From an uncultured Sutterella sp. (GTDB lineage Bacteria; Pseudomonadota; Gammaproteobacteria; Burkholderiales; Burkholderiaceae_F): a stretch of DNA of 28,056 bases. Positions 1 to 8,997 of this stretch are shown piece after piece; positions within the stretch are counted from its first letter, which is position 1, and every line of letters starts with the position of its first letter. Location: contig USCE01000007.1 of NCBI GenBank assembly GCA_900553105.1, positions 1 to 28,056 of the forward strand, written 5' to 3'. The translations under genes and the position numbers were made by a program. Below the pieces are notes generated by a model. It made no database searches. It was not told where the DNA came from and was given only the letters and a program-made list of their open reading frames with translations.

Positions 1-36
1 TTATCGTCGGCAGCGTCAGATGTGTATAAGAGACAG
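1..36 (+). other. Nextera read-1 transposase adapter (assembly artefact)
   Basis: Bases 4-36 match the Illumina Nextera read-1 adapter, beginning TCGTCGGCAGCG and ending in the 19-bp mosaic end AGATGTGTATAAGAGACAG. Genomic sequence begins at about base 37. An ORF that appears to start with GTG at 22 does so inside the adapter and is not real upstream of 37. Confidence 0.98.
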
Positions 37-222
37 GATGTCGTTGCCGCCGCTTTTAATCAACGCCGCAAAACACTTCGCAATGCGATTTCAAACTATC
101 TGAGTGAAGACGAGATTCGGGGCTGCGACATTGATCCCGGGATTCGAGCAGAGGGACTTGGGGTTGATGCGTTTGTGCGTTTGGCCAACGCCGTCACTCA
201 GAAGGGCAACGTCGGGATATAA
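37..222 (+). CDS. rsmA: 16S rRNA (adenine1518/1519-N6)-dimethyltransferase, C-terminal fragment
   Basis: Only the last 61 codons or so are present, because the contig starts inside the gene. The family protein (KsgA/RsmA) dimethylates two adjacent adenines in the 3' hairpin of 16S rRNA during small-subunit maturation, using SAM. The visible part has the characteristic C-terminal helical domain: AAFNQRRKTLRNAI, then IDPGIRAEGLGVDAFVRLANAV, closely matching the family pattern (FxQRRKTLRN ... IDPxxRAExLxVxxFxxLAN). The stop is TAA at 220-222. The last 25 bases overlap the convergent metalloprotease gene (198-1052, minus). The catalytic Rossmann domain lies outside the window. Recognition of the family is firm; start and length cannot be given. 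Confidence 0.9.
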   Translation, partial: DVVAAAFNQRRKTLRNAISNYLSEDEIRGCDIDPGIRAEGLGVDAFVRLANAVTQKGNVGI

Positions 223-1052
223 ACGCCTTTTAGTCTCGCTCTTGCGATCTCATAATTAGGAAATAATTTCCCGACTTTTGCCCAAAAGGCCGGACTGTGG
301 TCCATGTGTTGCAGGTGAGCTAATTCGTGCGAAATCACGTAATCAATGACTTCGGGATCCAAATGAATCAATCGCCAATTCAGGCGTATTTTTTTGTCAC
401 TTGAACATGATCCCCAGCGACCTTTGGCGCTCGAGAGTGCCCACCCCCGACACTGAAGACCCGACGCTTGAGAAATAGCATGCAGACGCAACCCAATATA
501 CCGTTTTGCTTCGTTTTTAAACCAACTTTGAACCCAATCCTTGATGCGCGCCTCATCGTTGTCGCCCGTATCATTAATCCAAAGCTCGGTCCCTTCAACA
601 CTGTCTTTCATCTCCGGGCGCGCTATCGTAGCATCCAGATGCAGTCGCAACGGGCGTCCTAAATAAGGAATTTCAGCGCCGTCAACAAAACGCACGCTTT
701 GTGTGCCGACCTTTTTCTGCCAATCGGCAAATTCAGCCATTTTGCGTTCTATCCACGAAGACTTTTTGCGCAACATGGATTCAATCTCCGCAACACTGAC
801 CCAGCGTGGTGCACGCACGGTTAATCCCCGCTCATCAATCGTAAACCCCACAGTGCGACGACTCGCACGCTCTAAGTGATAACTGATGACGGGAGTCAGT
901 GAAAAGTCGCTTTCTTTTGTACGCAAATCCGTTACACGAGTCGCTTGAGACGACTTATTGGGATTGCGAGATAAAGGCGCTTTCGAAGTTTGGTGGTTCT
1001 CAAGCTCAGCATCGCCAAATAAATCCAAAATCAATTGCTTAAAGTCACTCAT
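198..1052 (-). CDS. YgjP-like (DUF45/M48-type) zinc metallopeptidase-domain protein
   Basis: This 284-residue protein has the YgjP/DUF45 signature: a RWGSCSS motif near residue 212 followed by the zinc-binding HELAH at about 242-246, with further histidines at 249 and 252 (family consensus WGSCS ... HExxH ... H). Residues 1-60 or so are polar and low in conservation, which makes it somewhat longer than the compact members I know. No signal peptide or membrane segment is visible, so it is probably cytoplasmic. Its natural substrate is unknown; the family is annotated as a predicted metal-dependent hydrolase. The start ATG overlaps the plsC stop by 4 bp, so it is translationally coupled to plsC. 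Its 3' end runs 25 bp into convergent rsmA. Confidence 0.85.
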   Translation of the reverse strand: MSDFKQLILDLFGDAELENHQTSKAPLSRNPNKSSQATRVTDLRTKESDFSLTPVISYHLERASRRTVGFTIDERGLTVRAPRWVSVAEIESMLRKKSSWIERKMAEFADWQKKVGTQSVRFVDGAEIPYLGRPLRLHLDATIARPEMKDSVEGTELWINDTGDNDEARIKDWVQSWFKNEAKRYIGLRLHAISQASGLQCRGWALSSAKGRWGSCSSDKKIRLNWRLIHLDPEVIDYVISHELAHLQHMDHSPAFWAKVGKLFPNYEIARARLKGVYIPTLPF

Positions 1053-1807
1053 GAACGAGGTAATTCACTAGTTATGCGATCTTTATAGAGTTCGGGCGAA
1101 ATGATATGCATTTCGTCTTCAATCCAGTTGACAAGCTCTGTTTGAACGTCTTCAAACGTGCGGCCCTCGGTCTTGATCATAGGGCCGACTGACAACGTAA
1201 TAAGGCCCGGCTTTTTCGCAACACTGTTTCTCGGCCAACACTGCCCAGAATTCAGTGCAATGGGGATAATTGACGTACCGGTTGCCACAGCAAAACGGGC
1301 TCCTCCCGTCTTGTAGTGCGTCTTTGCACCCGGCGCCGTGCGGGTACCTTCTGGAAACATCGCTAGCCACCAGCCCTTCTCTAGAAACCGTTTACCTTGA
1401 CGCACAAATTGCGAGTAAGCCGAGGCGCCGGCCGCACGGTTAATGGCCATCATGTGAAGCGTTGCTAACGCTTGACCGAAAACGGGCACGTAATGCAACT
1501 CGCGCTTATAGACAAAACTGGTTTGATGGGGAATCAGGGCGCCCAAGGCAAAGACATCCCAAGCCGATTGATGCTTACTTAGAACCAACACCGGCGTACC
1601 GTCGGTAGGAAAATTCTCAAGCCCTTTAACGCAGTAACGCATCCCGCAAACCACACGACCGACTTCGAGCATAAAACGTGCCCAACGCATCGCCAAACGG
1701 TAACGCACGGAAAGTGAAAAAGGATACAGCAACAAAATGACGATGGCCAACGGAATCAACGTCACTGCCAACACAAAATAATAAATCCACCCACGAAGCA
1801 CGGCCAT
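1049..1807 (-). CDS. plsC: 1-acyl-sn-glycerol-3-phosphate acyltransferase
   Basis: This 252-residue membrane-anchored acyltransferase transfers an acyl group to lysophosphatidic acid to make phosphatidic acid, the second acylation in phospholipid synthesis. A hydrophobic N-terminal segment (about residues 8-30) anchors it. The HX4D catalytic motif is HQSAWD at 79-84, and FPEGTR, which binds the glycerol-phosphate, is at 151-156. The start is preceded by AAAGGTAG about 8 bases upstream. A strong hairpin terminator (1831-1851) separates it from glyS, so plsC may depend on read-through or on a nearby promoter. In many Burkholderiales gmhB sits between glyS and plsC; here it is absent. Confidence 0.93.
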   Translation of the reverse strand: MAVLRGWIYYFVLAVTLIPLAIVILLLYPFSLSVRYRLAMRWARFMLEVGRVVCGMRYCVKGLENFPTDGTPVLVLSKHQSAWDVFALGALIPHQTSFVYKRELHYVPVFGQALATLHMMAINRAAGASAYSQFVRQGKRFLEKGWWLAMFPEGTRTAPGAKTHYKTGGARFAVATGTSIIPIALNSGQCWPRNSVAKKPGLITLSVGPMIKTEGRTFEDVQTELVNWIEDEMHIISPELYKDRITSELPRS

Positions 1808-1830
1808 AAGAGCTACCTTTCAAAACAACA

Positions 1831-1851
1831 AAGGCTCCAGATCGGAGCCTT
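1831..1851 (-). terminator. Intrinsic terminator after glyS
   Basis: The perfect 8-bp inverted repeat AAGGCTCC/GGAGCCTT has a 5-base loop. On the minus strand it is followed by TGTTGTTTTG. It lies 20 bp after the glyS stop and 23 bp before the plsC start, so it either ends or attenuates the lnt-glyQ-glyS transcript. Confidence 0.75.
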
Positions 1852-1871
1852 CGTTAGTGCATCAACTCAGA

Positions 1872-3962
1872 TCATTTTGCCAAGCGAGAAAGCTCAGCCA
1901 CTTTATTCATTGTACGGTGTAAACGATCCAAAAGGGCGAGACGATTCAAACGAATTTGAACGTTTTCGACATTGACCATTACATCTTCAAAGAACTGATC
2001 CACAGCTGCCTTCATCGGAGCCAAGCGCTTGAGCACGTCAGTGTAAGCGCCCTTTTCGTAAAGGGCCTTAACGTCAACGTCAGAGGCTTGAAGCATCGTC
2101 CACAAGTTCTTTTCGGCGTCCAATTCAAACAAGTCTGCATCAACGTCAGGTAGTTGCTCTTCGTTTTTCTTGAGAATATTGCCGATACGCTTATTGGCTG
2201 CGGCCAGAGCTTCAGCTTCAGGCAAAGCCACGAAAGCACGAACGGCATCCAAGCGAGCCGGCACGTCAATGACAGTGGCAGGATACGCGGCCAAAACAGC
2301 ATCAATTTCTTGCACCGAGTAACCCTTTTCCTTGAACATCACACGCAAGCGATCTTCAAAGAATGCAGCCAATTCAGCGCGAGAGTCTTTAACGCCAGCA
2401 ACGGCTCCCATGGCTTCGTATCCGATGTCAATTAAGTCACCGAGCGCCACATTGAGGTTTTTCTCAAGCAACATGCGAAGCACACCCAGAGCATGACGAC
2501 GAAGCGCGAAAGGATCTTTGTCGCCCGTGGGCATTTGACCGATGCCGAAAAGGCCTGAGAGCGTTTCAAGTTTGTCAGCCAAAGCAACGGCAAGACTGAC
2601 AGGCGTTGAGGGCAACGCGTCCCCTGCAAAGCGCGGTTGATAGTGTTCACGAATGGCTTTAGCCACCGTTTCACTTTCGCCGTCATGCAACGCATAGTAT
2701 TCGCCCATGATGCCTTGCAATTCCGGGAATTCACCTACCATCAACGTTAACAAATCCACCTTGGCCAACTGAGCTGCGCGCACGGCTTCATTACGGTCAG
2801 CACCGATCAAGTCGGCCACTCGGGCGGCAATGGCCTTAACGCGTTCCACGCGCTCGGCTTGAGTGCCCAACTTATTGTGGTAAACCACATTCTTGAGTTG
2901 GCCGATACGGCTTTCCAACGTTGTCAAACGATCTTGGTCATAGAAGAACTTGGCATCGGCCAATCGGGCACGAACCACACGGGCGTTACCCGAGCTGATG
3001 GCTTGACCGCCGTCTTTGGCTTCGAGCTGAGAAACCAAGAGGAAACGATTGATCAAACGGCCTTGGGTATCTTCCAATGCAAAATACTTTTGATTTTGTT
3101 GCATTGTCAAAATCAAACATTCTTGCGGCACTTCCAAGAATTCTTCTTCAAAGCCAGATTCATAAATAACGGGCCATTCGGTCAAAGCGGTGACTTCATC
3201 GAGCAAATCTTCAGGCACGATTGCTTGAGCATTCAAAGCTTGGGCGCGTGCATTAACTTCAGCCAAAATCTTCTCACGGCGAGCCTCAAAGGACACCATG
3301 ACTTTGCCTTCGTCGTGCATTTGTGACTCATAAGACTCAGCCGAGCGCAAGCTGATTAATTCGTGCGTGTGAAAGCGATGACCGGCAGTGACTCGATCAG
3401 CCTGTAGTCCCAGTGCAGACACAGGCACAACCTCTTCGCCGTACAAAGCCGTCAAGTGCTTGGCAGGACGCACAAAAGCCACGGTCGTTTCGCCGTCAGA
3501 CAGCTGGTAGTGCATCACCTTCGGAATCGGAAGGTTATTGAGCGCAGCATCCAAAGCGGATTGAAGACCAACCGCCAACTCCACACCAGGACGCACGCCT
3601 TCGTAGACCAATTGTTCATTTTTGCCGTCATTGACACGCAAAAGTTGGCTAACGTCCGCCGCAATGCCCAAAGCATTCATCTTTTTCGTCAACGCAGGCG
3701 TAGCCTTACCTTGAGCATCCAAGCCCACTTTAACAGGCACCAATTTTTGCTTAAAAGCTTCATCAGGTGATTTAGCTAAAACGCCGGTTACCCGTGCAGC
3801 CAAACGACGCGGCGCACCGTAAGCTGTCGTCACGGAACCTTCTTCTAAGAAGTGTTGAGCGGCCAAAGAGGCCGTTAATTGACGGGCAAACGCCTCAGAC
3901 AATTTCTTCAATGCCTTCGGCGGTAATTCTTCGGTTTGTAATTCAACTAACAAACAGGTCAT
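1872..3962 (-). CDS. glyS: Glycyl-tRNA synthetase beta subunit
   Basis: This 696-residue beta subunit of the alpha2beta2 bacterial glycyl-tRNA synthetase matches the usual length (about 690). The N-terminus LLVELQTEELPPKALKKL is the diagnostic GlyS opening. The interior has the family segments around VSFEARREKILAEV, TLMVGEFPELQGIMGEYYA and ADKLETLSGLFGIG (HD-like domain), and the C-terminal part resembles the anticodon-binding domain (VMVNVENVQIRLNRLALL). It works with glyQ 14 bp upstream to charge tRNA-Gly; the beta subunit supplies tRNA recognition. Confidence 0.97.
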   Translation of the reverse strand: MTCLLVELQTEELPPKALKKLSEAFARQLTASLAAQHFLEEGSVTTAYGAPRRLAARVTGVLAKSPDEAFKQKLVPVKVGLDAQGKATPALTKKMNALGIAADVSQLLRVNDGKNEQLVYEGVRPGVELAVGLQSALDAALNNLPIPKVMHYQLSDGETTVAFVRPAKHLTALYGEEVVPVSALGLQADRVTAGHRFHTHELISLRSAESYESQMHDEGKVMVSFEARREKILAEVNARAQALNAQAIVPEDLLDEVTALTEWPVIYESGFEEEFLEVPQECLILTMQQNQKYFALEDTQGRLINRFLLVSQLEAKDGGQAISSGNARVVRARLADAKFFYDQDRLTTLESRIGQLKNVVYHNKLGTQAERVERVKAIAARVADLIGADRNEAVRAAQLAKVDLLTLMVGEFPELQGIMGEYYALHDGESETVAKAIREHYQPRFAGDALPSTPVSLAVALADKLETLSGLFGIGQMPTGDKDPFALRRHALGVLRMLLEKNLNVALGDLIDIGYEAMGAVAGVKDSRAELAAFFEDRLRVMFKEKGYSVQEIDAVLAAYPATVIDVPARLDAVRAFVALPEAEALAAANKRIGNILKKNEEQLPDVDADLFELDAEKNLWTMLQASDVDVKALYEKGAYTDVLKRLAPMKAAVDQFFEDVMVNVENVQIRLNRLALLDRLHRTMNKVAELSRLAK

Positions 3963-3976
3963 TTTCCGGCGCCTCT

Positions 3977-4882
3977 TTAGGAATTCTTCTTTAACATCGG
4001 GAAGCCCAAACGTTCACGGGCATCGTAGTAGCTTTGAGCCACGGCACGGCTGATCGTACGAATACGAGCAATGTAAGCGGCGCGTTCTGTCACGCTGATA
4101 GCTCCGCGCGCATCCAAAAGGTTAAACGTATGACCGGCCTTCAATACCATTTCGTAAGCCGGCAACGCCAAATTCAAATCCATCATGCGCTTGGCTTCGC
4201 TTTCGAAGTAGTCGAATTGCTTCAAAAGCTTTTCCGGGTCACTAGCTTCAAAGTTATAGTGACTTTGCTCGACTTCGTTTTGATGGAACACATCACCGTA
4301 GGTGAGCTTGCGTTCTGTGCCATCGGCATCGATCCAAGTCGTGTAAACCAAGTCAAAAACGTTGTCGCAATTTTGCAAATACATCGTCAAACGTTCGAGA
4401 CCGTACGTGATTTCGCCTGTGATGGGTTTGCATTCCAAACCACCGACTTGTTGGAAGTACGTAAATTGCGTCACTTCCATCCCGTTCATCCACACTTCCC
4501 AGCCGAGCCCCCAGGCCCCCAAGGTCGGATTTTCCCAGTTATCTTCCACAAAGCGGATGTCATTGACTTCCGTGTCAATGCCAAGCGCACGAAGACTGCC
4601 CAAATACAGATCAACAATATTGACGGGAGACGGTTTCAGAACCACTTGGTATTGGTGGTGTTGATGCAAGCGATTGGGATTTTCGCCATAACGAGCATCT
4701 TTAGGACGGCGGGATGGTTGCACATAGGCTGCACGCCAGGGTTCAGGCCCTAGGGCACGCAAAAACGTTGCCGTGTGAGAGGTCCCGGCCCCCACTTCCA
4801 TATCAATAGGTTGCAAAAGTGCGCAACCTTGTTGATTCCAATACTGCTGCAAGCGCAGGATCACTTCCTGAAACGTAATCAT
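3977..4882 (-). CDS. glyQ: Glycyl-tRNA synthetase alpha subunit
   Basis: This 301-residue class II catalytic subunit forms glycyl-adenylate and pairs with GlyS. Recognisable segments are [17 protein letters not shown] at the N-terminus, [38 protein letters not shown] residues (here [12 protein letters not shown]), and [10 protein letters not shown] followed by GLERL (motif 3 region). Length matches the family (about 300). It lies 79 bp after lnt, with no clear terminator between them, and 14 bp before glyS, so glyQ-glyS form a tight two-gene unit. Confidence 0.97.
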   Translation of the reverse strand: MITFQEVILRLQQYWNQQGCALLQPIDMEVGAGTSHTATFLRALGPEPWRAAYVQPSRRPKDARYGENPNRLHQHHQYQVVLKPSPVNIVDLYLGSLRALGIDTEVNDIRFVEDNWENPTLGAWGLGWEVWMNGMEVTQFTYFQQVGGLECKPITGEITYGLERLTMYLQNCDNVFDLVYTTWIDADGTERKLTYGDVFHQNEVEQSHYNFEASDPEKLLKQFDYFESEAKRMMDLNLALPAYEMVLKAGHTFNLLDARGAISVTERAAYIARIRTISRAVAQSYYDARERLGFPMLKKNS

Positions 4883-4961
4883 TTCGTTGTCCGAACGTTA
4901 AAAATTCATCGGGCCCAAAGAAATCGCTTTCGCGCTTCCGAAGGCGTGAAAAATGTTAATT

Positions 4962-6503
4962 TTAGCCCTTTTGAGAGCGTTTTTTGAATAAGCAGATAAG
5001 CCCAGCTACGACAAACATGGCTAAAGCCAATAAAAGCGCAGGCCAGTCACCAAGTTTGACATAAGGCGTAGGCTCGCCCTTGACCGCCGTTACGGTCACA
5101 TCGAGCACCCCCTCTTGATCGGTGGGAAGGCGTTTTTGCACGATCCCTTTTTCATCAATCAAAGCCGTAGCACCACTATTAGTGACGCTCACCAACGGGC
5201 GAGCCATTTCAAGTGCGCGCATTTGCGAGACTTGCAAGTGTTGCTCGGCGGCCTTAACCGGCCCGAACCACTTGAGATTAGAAAGATTCATCAAAAAGGC
5301 TGGATTGCCTTTCTCAAACACTTCAATCCACTCGTCACCGAAAAGATTTTCGTAGCAAAGGTTCACCGATACAGTGTGACCGTCAATATTCATCAAAGGC
5401 TGTTGCGCTGAGCCCGCTTCTAAATCGGTCATCGGAATGCGCATGGATTCAATAAACCAGTGAAAGCCCCAAGGCACAAATTCTCCGAAGGGCACCAAGT
5501 GACGTTTTTGATAAACCGTCGTATTGCCGTTTTTATCCAATTGCATCGCTGCATTGGCAAACCGACCGGTTGACTCATTAAACCAGAAGGCATTAAAGAT
5601 CAAATCTTTTTGTTCGGCTTTAACCCATTGAATCAAGCGATCGTGTTCCTTGACAGGCATTTGCTGCCACGCTAACGGATACACTGACTCGGGCAAAACT
5701 ACCGCGTCCACATCAGCCTTTTCCACCGTCACATTGTCTAAATAGAAATAGACTTCATCGAAGCGTTCACGAATTGATTGTCGTAACAAACGCGGTTCAA
5801 AATTGGGTTGCACAAGACGAAGAGTCACGTCACCGACCGGTTCACTCCAAGTAATTTGGCGCCCTGTCACTCCCAATAGCAGAATCGAGAACACGGTAAT
5901 TAAGCATGCAACTGAATAAATCCATTGTTTGCGAATAAACCAAGCCGCAGCGACCAAACCCGCAATCCAACTTAAGGCCACAAGAACTCCAAACGCTCCC
6001 AATAACGGCGCCCAACCTGCAAGTGCCCAATCCACCACGCCATAGGCGGGATTGAGCCACGGAAAGCCCGTCAAAAGCCAACTGCGAAACCACTCGGCTA
6101 AAACAAATGCCCCCGGAATAGAGAGCGCCATGCGAAGAGCAGGATTGCAAGTGACCTTATTAGCAAGAACAAACGCAACCGTGGGAAATAACGCTAAAGC
6201 CAGTGAAAAGACGGCGGTTGTGACATATGTCCATTCCAAAGGCATGTAGCCGTAGTGGTACATACTGAAATAGACCCAATTAATCCCCGTAACAAACCAG
6301 CCAAAACCAAAGGCCATGCCCCAAATAGCGACATGAGCCAGTTTTTCCGTGATGGCCACAAGATAAAACTGCACAATCAATGCAGCCAATAAATAATACG
6401 GGGCATGAGCCGGTGCAAAAGCACTCGATAGCGCAACACCGCAGGCAAAACTTAAGCCTGCGCGATAAAAGAAATACTTTTGCGCGGGAGATAAAAAATT
6501 CAT
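4962..6503 (-). CDS. lnt: Apolipoprotein N-acyltransferase
   Basis: This 513-residue inner-membrane enzyme adds the third acyl chain to the N-terminal cysteine of lipoproteins, the last step of lipoprotein maturation. The N-terminal ~210 residues form several hydrophobic segments and a last one lies at about 489-507, matching the family topology. The nitrilase-like domain has the triad in place: Glu272 (VVLPESVYP), Lys333 (VYQKRHLVPFGEF) and Cys383 (VNLCYENLFGD), equivalent to E267/K335/C387 of E. coli. It starts 5 bp after corC, the conserved corC-lnt pairing. A short Lys/Arg-rich tail follows the last membrane span. Confidence 0.96.
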   Translation of the reverse strand: MNFLSPAQKYFFYRAGLSFACGVALSSAFAPAHAPYYLLAALIVQFYLVAITEKLAHVAIWGMAFGFGWFVTGINWVYFSMYHYGYMPLEWTYVTTAVFSLALALFPTVAFVLANKVTCNPALRMALSIPGAFVLAEWFRSWLLTGFPWLNPAYGVVDWALAGWAPLLGAFGVLVALSWIAGLVAAAWFIRKQWIYSVACLITVFSILLLGVTGRQITWSEPVGDVTLRLVQPNFEPRLLRQSIRERFDEVYFYLDNVTVEKADVDAVVLPESVYPLAWQQMPVKEHDRLIQWVKAEQKDLIFNAFWFNESTGRFANAAMQLDKNGNTTVYQKRHLVPFGEFVPWGFHWFIESMRIPMTDLEAGSAQQPLMNIDGHTVSVNLCYENLFGDEWIEVFEKGNPAFLMNLSNLKWFGPVKAAEQHLQVSQMRALEMARPLVSVTNSGATALIDEKGIVQKRLPTDQEGVLDVTVTAVKGEPTPYVKLGDWPALLLALAMFVVAGLICLFKKRSQKG

Positions 6504-6508
6504 TGCTC

Positions 6509-7396
6509 TTATTCTTTCTTTTCTTGTGCGGGCGCCTCTTCCGGCGATACGCGTTCAACTTTCAATAAACGCACCTGACGCTCATCGGCACGAAGCACCG
6601 TGAAGCGGAAATTTTCAATCATGACAATTTCACCAGTCTTGGGCATATGCTCCAATCGGTCAGCAATCAATCCGCCGATGGTCTCACAGTGACAATCTTC
6701 ATCGGTATTGATTTGCGTTTGAAAGTATTCGTTAAATTGTTCGATTTCGGTCAATGCCTTCACACGCCAACATGCGTGTTTGGGATCTTCCAAAATATTG
6801 TCGGCATTTTCGTCGATTTCATCGAATTCGTCGTCGATCTCGCCCACAATTTGCTCTAACACGTCTTCAATAGTAATCAGTCCCGAAACGTTCCCGAACT
6901 CATTGACCACAATCGCCATGTGATTTCGTTCAAGCCGAAAATCTCGCAAAAGGTCATTTAACGGCATACTCTCTGGAATAAATTTCGCGGGGCGCAAATG
7001 GTCTTTGGCTTTAAAGTTCGGATCGATTAAAACCGGCAAAATGGATTTAGCGTGTAAAATGCCGATGACGTTATCACGATCGTCATCAAGAATCACAGGA
7101 AAGCGAGAATGGCCTGACTCGATCATCTGCGGTAGCCACACTTCACGCGGCTCACTTAAATCCACAACACGCATCTGGGAGCGCGGCACCATCAAATCAC
7201 AGGCACGCAAACTGGAATACTGCATGACGCCTTCCATCATTTTTAAAGCGGAATCGTCGATGAGTTTTTGTTCATTGGCTTCGTGCAACGTATCGATAAA
7301 ATCTTCGCGCGTGGGCGTATGAAAAACACCGGAGAGTCGTTCAAAAAATGTACGGTGTTTTGAAGTTCCCGTTTTCGGGGGTGGTTCGTTACTCAT
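6509..7396 (-). CDS. corC: CorC/HlyC-type CBS-domain protein
   Basis: This 295-residue soluble protein has the CorC layout: an N-terminal region ending in MVPRSQM (about residues 69-75), two CBS domains (around VWLPQMIESGHSRFPVILDD and MAIVVNEFGNVSGLITIEDVLEQIVGEIDDEFD), an acidic linker, and a C-terminal transporter-associated domain (ETIGGLIADRLEHMPKTGE). The family is linked to Mg2+/Co2+ efflux or homeostasis together with CorA, although the molecular role is not settled. It sits between ybeY and lnt as in most Proteobacteria. The start has only a weak ribosome-binding site. Confidence 0.92.
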   Translation of the reverse strand: MSNEPPPKTGTSKHRTFFERLSGVFHTPTREDFIDTLHEANEQKLIDDSALKMMEGVMQYSSLRACDLMVPRSQMRVVDLSEPREVWLPQMIESGHSRFPVILDDDRDNVIGILHAKSILPVLIDPNFKAKDHLRPAKFIPESMPLNDLLRDFRLERNHMAIVVNEFGNVSGLITIEDVLEQIVGEIDDEFDEIDENADNILEDPKHACWRVKALTEIEQFNEYFQTQINTDEDCHCETIGGLIADRLEHMPKTGEIVMIENFRFTVLRADERQVRLLKVERVSPEEAPAQEKKE

Positions 7397-7457
7397 GTAT
7401 CAACTGAATTTAAACAAACAGAAGTCTAATGATAACAAGGATTTGCAATATTTGCAG

Positions 7458-7479
7458 AAGCCGGAGAGAATTCCGGCTT
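7458..7479. repeat. Inverted repeat in the ybeY-corC gap
   Basis: The 8-bp stem AAGCCGGA/TCCGGCTT has a 6-base loop and lies in the 135-bp gap between ybeY and corC. Neither strand has a clean T run directly after it, so it could be a weak terminator or an RNA-processing or stability hairpin. Nothing else stands out in the gap. Confidence 0.4.
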
Positions 7480-7531
7480 GCGGTGTTGCTTTTCTGTCAG
7501 TTTGCGATAGTCATCACGTGATTAAAAACGT

Positions 7532-7978
7532 TTATTTAATCACCACGCGGTCGGCATAAGGATTGTCGAAATCCAGCTTTGAAAGTGCACGGATTTCTTT
7601 ATCTTCCATGATGTCAGCCTCTTCATCCGTCATATGATCATAGCCGTGCGCATGAAGCGTTCCATGAATTAACAAATGGGCTAAGTGCTCTTTGAATGAC
7701 TTCTTTTGCTCTTTAGCTTCGCGCTTTAATACGGGCACACAAATAACCAAATCTGCAACCGCCACGGGCTCATGTTGGTAGTCAAACGTGAGTACGTTCG
7801 TGGCATAGTCTTTGTGCCGAAAGTGTGAATTTAATTCTTGGCCTTCGTCCTTGCCGACAAACAGAATATTGAGTTCTGTGTCGCGTTCTGCAGCCTTTTC
7901 AATCCACTTTTTCATGGTCTTTTTAGACGGCAACTTAAAGTCGCCATGTTTAAAGACATTGATATGTACTTCGGGCAT
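7532..7978 (-). CDS. ybeY: Endoribonuclease YbeY (rRNA maturation factor)
   Basis: This 148-residue metal-dependent RNase acts in 16S rRNA 3' maturation and ribosome quality control. The UPF0054 signature is HGTLHAHGYDH with metal ligands His105, His109 and His115, followed by MTDEEADIMEDKE. NVLTFDYQ at 61-68 is another conserved family segment. Length is typical. The start is preceded by AGGA. It follows phoH by 26 bp, the conserved miaB-phoH-ybeY arrangement. Confidence 0.95.
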   Translation of the reverse strand: MPEVHINVFKHGDFKLPSKKTMKKWIEKAAERDTELNILFVGKDEGQELNSHFRHKDYATNVLTFDYQHEPVAVADLVICVPVLKREAKEQKKSFKEHLAHLLIHGTLHAHGYDHMTDEEADIMEDKEIRALSKLDFDNPYADRVVIK

Positions 7979-8004
7979 ATTGGAATATCCTAATCAGTCC
8001 TTTT

Positions 8005-8997
8005 TTACTCTTTCTGTTCTTTTCTGGCCTTGGCTCGTTCTTCATCGGCCTTGGCATATGCTTGCACAATGCGCGCCACAAGCGGATGACGCACAACATC
8101 CGCGGCGGTAAAGTAGGTCATCGCAATGCCTCTCACACCAGCTAAAACATGTTGAGCCTCCACAAGCCCAGATCGCATGCCGCGCGGCAAGTCAATCTGC
8201 GTCACATCGCCTGTAATGACAGCTTTGGAACCAAAACCGATACGAGTTAAAAACATCTTCATTTGCTCGGGCGTTGTATTTTGTGCTTCGTCCAAAATCA
8301 CGAAAGCATTATTGAGCGTTCGACCACGCATATAAGCAAGCGGAGCAATTTCAATCGTTTGGCGTTCAAGCAGACGTTGCGTTTTATCAAAACCCAAAAG
8401 ATCGAATAACGCATCGTAGAGCGGACGCAAATACGGATCCACTTTTTGAGAAAGATCACCTGGCAAAAAGCCCAAACGCTCACCAGCTTCCACCGCAGGG
8501 CGCGTCAAAATAATGCGCTCAATGCGGTCTCGCTCATAAGCATCCACTGCAGCTGCAACGGCTAAGTAGGTCTTGCCTGTGCCGGCCGGGCCGATACCAA
8601 AAGCAATATCGTGATCAAGAATGGCCTGAATGTAGTCATTTTGGCGCGGCGTTCTGCCTTGCAATTCACGCCGTTTAGTGTGAAGCATAGCATTCGTAAC
8701 CGAATCTCCGTCTTGCTTTTTCGCATTTTCGCCAACAAAAAAAAGCTGAACGTCATCACTCGTGAGATCTTCACCAGCTTCAGAGGCCTTTTGTGCAAGC
8801 ACTTGCAATGCATGCATAGCCTCTCTTGCCGCGATTAAAGAACCAGCAATGCGAAACGTTAGATTTCGACGAGAAATCGTCGTTTCAGTAATGACTTCGA
8901 TTTGGCGAATGTTGGCATCCATTGGCCCCACCAAAGAGGCCAATGCTGTGTTGTCCAAATCCAACGTTAAAGAAAGAACTTTTTCTTCTTCAGCCAT
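8005..8997 (-). CDS. ybeZ: PhoH-like ATPase (YbeZ)
   Basis: This 330-residue cytoplasmic ATPase is thought to partner with YbeY in RNA metabolism. The N-terminal ~90 residues resemble a KH-like domain ([22 protein letters not shown] segment at about 27-45). Walker A is GPAGTGKT at 136-143, and Walker B is [17 protein letters not shown] further on, followed by the sensor-like [15 protein letters not shown]. The C-terminus is Lys/Glu rich. Its ATG overlaps the miaB stop in a TAATG junction, indicating coupled translation. Confidence 0.94.
   Translation of the reverse strand: MAEEEKVLSLTLDLDNTALASLVGPMDANIRQIEVITETTISRRNLTFRIAGSLIAAREAMHALQVLAQKASEAGEDLTSDDVQLFFVGENAKKQDGDSVTNAMLHTKRRELQGRTPRQNDYIQAILDHDIAFGIGPAGTGKTYLAVAAAVDAYERDRIERIILTRPAVEAGERLGFLPGDLSQKVDPYLRPLYDALFDLLGFDKTQRLLERQTIEIAPLAYMRGRTLNNAFVILDEAQNTTPEQMKMFLTRIGFGSKAVITGDVTQIDLPRGMRSGLVEAQHVLAGVRGIAMTYFTAADVVRHPLVARIVQAYAKADEERAKARKEQKE

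Noticed and set aside
4034..4753. 239-codon open frame on the plus strand opposite glyQ
   Set aside because: Shadow of a strongly conserved synthetase gene, with no ribosome-binding site or family resemblance.
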